Below are positions 4,871 through 6,922 of a DNA stretch of 6,922 nt, piece by piece; within the stretch, counting starts at the first letter, position 1; each line of letters begins with the position of its first letter. Position numbers and translations under genes: made by a program. Origin of the DNA: Betaproteobacteria bacterium (GTDB taxonomy: Bacteria > Pseudomonadota > Gammaproteobacteria > Burkholderiales > SG8-41); NCBI GenBank assembly GCA_025353085.1, contig JANXRI010000089.1:1-6922 (forward strand), given 5' to 3'. The notes beneath the pieces are model-generated. The model worked only from the letters and a program-made list of their open reading frames with translations, was not told the DNA's origin and did no database searches.

Positions 4871-6922
4871 TCAGCCCGTATTGCGCAAACCTGCCGCAAT
4901 TCCATTGATCGAAATGTGAATGCCGATTTGCACGCTCTCGCCGCCGGCGTGCCCTTCGGGCTGGGCGCGGTAACGCCGCATCAACTCGACCTGCAGGTGG
5001 TTCAACGGATCGAGATAGGGGAATCGGTGCTCTATCGAGCGCGCAAGCGCCGGGTTCGACGCGAGCCGCTGTTGTTCGCCGGTGATCACCGTCAGCGCTT
5101 CGCTCGTCAAATCGAATTCGGCGTCGATCGCCGCGTATATGCGCTTGCCGAGCTTGCGGTCCTCGACGAGCCCGGCATAGCGCGCCGCGATGGCGAGATC
5201 GGTCTTTGCCAGCACCATGTCAAGGTTGGACAACAAGGTGCGGAAAAACGGCCACTCGCTGTGCATGCGTTTCAGGAGCGCAATTCGTTGCTTGCGTCCG
5301 CTTGCTACGCCGGCCTCGCCCTCGCCGCTTAAAAACGCTTCGATCGCCGAACCGAAGCCATACCAGCCAGGCAAAGCGACGCGGCTCTGGCCCCAGCTGA
5401 ATCCCCACGGGATTGCGCGCAGATCCGCAATGTCGCGCGTAGCCTTGCGCGACGCGGGCCGCGAACCGATATTGAGTTCAGCGATTTCGCGGATCGGCGT
5501 CGCCGCAAAAAAATAATCGGTAAACCCAGGCGTTTCATACACAAGCTTGCGGTAGGCCGCCATGCTCGACGCGCTGATCGTTTGTGCCGCAACGAGAAAA
5601 TCGGGCGGTGCGTTCTGCGTCCGATGGAGCAGCGTGGCCTCGAGCGTCGCGGCGACCAGCGTTTCGAGATTGCCGCGGCCGATTTCGGGATGCGCGTATT
5701 TGGAGGCAATCACTTCGCCCTGCTCGGTCAGCCGAATCTGCCCGTTCACCGTGCCCGGCGGTTGCGCAAGTATCGCCTGGTAGCTCGGGCCGCCGCCGCG
5801 CCCGACGGTGCCGCCGCGGCCATGAAAGAGCCGCAGCGTGAGCGCATGCTGCTTGCGCAGGCCGTCGAACAATTCGACCAGTGCCGTTTCGGCCCGGTAT
5901 AACTCCCAGTTGCTCGTGAAAAATCCGCCGTCCTTGTTGCTGTCACTGTAGCCGAGCATGACGTCCTGCACGCCGCCCGCGCGCTGCGCCATTTGAGCGA
6001 TTCCCGGCAATGCGTAAAAGCCGCGCATGATCGTCGCCGCATTACGCAAGTCGCCGATCGTTTCGAACAACGGCACGACAATCAGGTCATTGACAGCGCC
6101 AACGTCGAGCGTGCCACGCATGAGACCCGCCTCTTTTTGCAGCACCAGCACTTCGAGCAGATCGCTGACGTCCTCCGTATGCGAGATGATGTAATGACGC
6201 AGTGCGTCGCGGCCATAGCGCGCAAGCATCTGCGCCGCCGTTTCGAAAATCGCGAGTTCGTCGCGCGTATGGTCCGAATACTCCGCGGCGCGCACGCGCA
6301 AGCCCCGCGCATCGTTCAATAGCCGCAACAGCAACTCCCGGCGCGATGGCTCGGGCAACGCGCGGTAATCCGCTTCGATGCGCGCGACCTGGAGCAGTTC
6401 TGCGATGACTGCCTCGTGCTTGTCGGAACTCTGGCGCAGATCGACCGTGGCGAGATGAAAGCCGAATACTTCGACTGCGCGCAGCAACGGATGCAACCGC
6501 GGCACGATGAGCGCCTGCGCATGATGGGCTTGCAACGACGCTGCGATCACGCGCAAATCGGCGAGCAGTCCCTCGGGGCTCGCATAAGGATCCTGCGGTG
6601 CGACCGCATGACGCAGCGCCTCAGTACCGGTGAGACTTTCGAGTGTAGCGGCGAGCCGCGCGTAGACGCCGATCAGCGCGCGGCGATACGGCTCGTCTGC
6701 GCGGTGCTCGCTGTGATCGGGCGAGCGGTGGGCGAGCGCATGCAGCGCCGGCGTGACGGGCGCGAGCTGGTCGGACAACGACAGCTCGGCGCCGAGTTCG
6801 TGAATTTCCGCGAGATAGAAGCGCAGCGCCGTTTCGCTCTGGCGCGCGAGCGCCATCGTGAGCGTCGTCGCGCTGACGTTCGGATTGCCATCGCGGTCGC
6901 CGCCGATCCAGTTGCCCATGCG
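4871..6922 (-). CDS. ppc: Phosphoenolpyruvate carboxylase, C-terminal part (5' end outside window)
   Basis: The last 683 codons of phosphoenolpyruvate carboxylase, the anaplerotic enzyme making oxaloacetate from phosphoenolpyruvate and bicarbonate. The frame is open to the right edge. The Met at 6919 sits in the conserved internal block R-M-G-N-W-I-G-G-D-R-D-G-N-P, so it is not the start; by comparison with full-length enzymes (about 880-950 residues) the N-terminal quarter, including the catalytic His (His138 in E. coli), is missing. Numbering from that Met, the signature F-H-G-R-G-G-T-V-G-R-G-G-G-P is at 365-378 (His366, Arg368, Arg374). The substrate region T-E-Q-G-E-V-I-A-S-K-Y and G-S-R-P-A-S-R follow, and the protein ends in the canonical G-L-R-N-T-G. 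Lys572, Arg632 and Asn680, with Arg374, match by spacing and context the residues that bind aspartate in the E. coli enzyme (Lys773, Arg832, Asn881, Arg587), so feedback inhibition by aspartate is likely. No frameshift or internal stop is seen. Confidence 0.97.
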   Translation of the reverse strand, partial: RMGNWIGGDRDGNPNVSATTLTMALARQSETALRFYLAEIHELGAELSLSDQLAPVTPALHALAHRSPDHSEHRADEPYRRALIGVYARLAATLESLTGTEALRHAVAPQDPYASPEGLLADLRVIAASLQAHHAQALIVPRLHPLLRAVEVFGFHLATVDLRQSSDKHEAVIAELLQVARIEADYRALPEPSRRELLLRLLNDARGLRVRAAEYSDHTRDELAIFETAAQMLARYGRDALRHYIISHTEDVSDLLEVLVLQKEAGLMRGTLDVGAVNDLIVVPLFETIGDLRNAATIMRGFYALPGIAQMAQRAGGVQDVMLGYSDSNKDGGFFTSNWELYRAETALVELFDGLRKQHALTLRLFHGRGGTVGRGGGPSYQAILAQPPGTVNGQIRLTEQGEVIASKYAHPEIGRGNLETLVAATLEATLLHRTQNAPPDFLVAAQTISASSMAAYRKLVYETPGFTDYFFAATPIREIAELNIGSRPASRKATRDIADLRAIPWGFSWGQSRVALPGWYGFGSAIEAFLSGEGEAGVASGRKQRIALLKRMHSEWPFFRTLLSNLDMVLAKTDLAIAARYAGLVEDRKLGKRIYAAIDAEFDLTSEALTVITGEQQRLASNPALARSIEHRFPYLDPLNHLQVELMRRYRAQPEGHAGGESVQIGIHISINGIAAGLRNTG

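Noticed and set aside
4829..5332. A 167-residue open frame on the + strand opposite the end of ppc
   Set aside because: It is antisense to highly conserved phosphoenolpyruvate carboxylase sequence and has no motif of its own.
6917..6919. ATG at 6919 as the start of phosphoenolpyruvate carboxylase
   Set aside because: The Met is inside the conserved G-N-W-I-G-G-D-R-D-G-N-P block, the frame is open to the window edge, and a protein starting here would lack the catalytic His region.

Overview
The window is GC-rich DNA (about 60% by eye) with high G+C at third codon positions. It looks like a betaproteobacterium, probably Burkholderiales or a related environmental lineage. The clues are a Bug/TctC-type tripartite tricarboxylate transporter (TTT) binding protein, a gene family greatly expanded in that class; a long phosphoenolpyruvate carboxylase; and a small uncharacterised protein whose sequence style I associate with betaproteobacterial genomes. 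The organism call is inference, because there is no rRNA or tRNA in the window. No CRISPR array, insertion sequence or integrase is visible.

Layout. Positions 1-517 (+ strand) hold the 3' end of a small ORF and, overlapping it by 4 bases (GTGA), a complete PIN-domain ribonuclease toxin of the VapC type. The arrangement is that of a type II toxin-antitoxin pair, with most of the presumed antitoxin lost off the left edge. Everything else is on the - strand. Read in the direction of transcription from the right edge, the order is: the C-terminal three quarters of phosphoenolpyruvate carboxylase (ppc, 6922-4871); a secreted DUF4124-type protein (4798-4310); a 221-bp AT-richer intergenic region with short repeats; a soluble Hanks-type serine/threonine kinase (4088-3270); an 82-bp gap with a perfect 20-bp palindrome; a conserved protein of unknown function (3187-2663); then a cyclase/kynurenine-formamidase-like hydrolase (2575-1553), followed 22 bp later by a TTT periplasmic solute-binding protein (1530-541). 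This last gene converges on the toxin gene with only 23 bp between the stop codons.

How the genes relate. The cyclase-family hydrolase and the binding protein almost certainly form one catabolic/uptake unit: the binding protein would capture an organic acid in the periplasm and the hydrolase would act on a related amide or lactone. No TctA/TctB membrane subunits are present here. The kinase and the 174-aa protein are co-directional and may be co-transcribed, but the palindrome between them could give the second gene its own control. ppc is anaplerotic core metabolism. The toxin-antitoxin pair is the accessory element.

There is no clear new multi-gene system in this window. The most interesting points are the palindrome in front of the unknown gene, the kinase-domain-only protein with an Asp where the helix-C Glu is expected, and the antitoxin cut off at the left edge.
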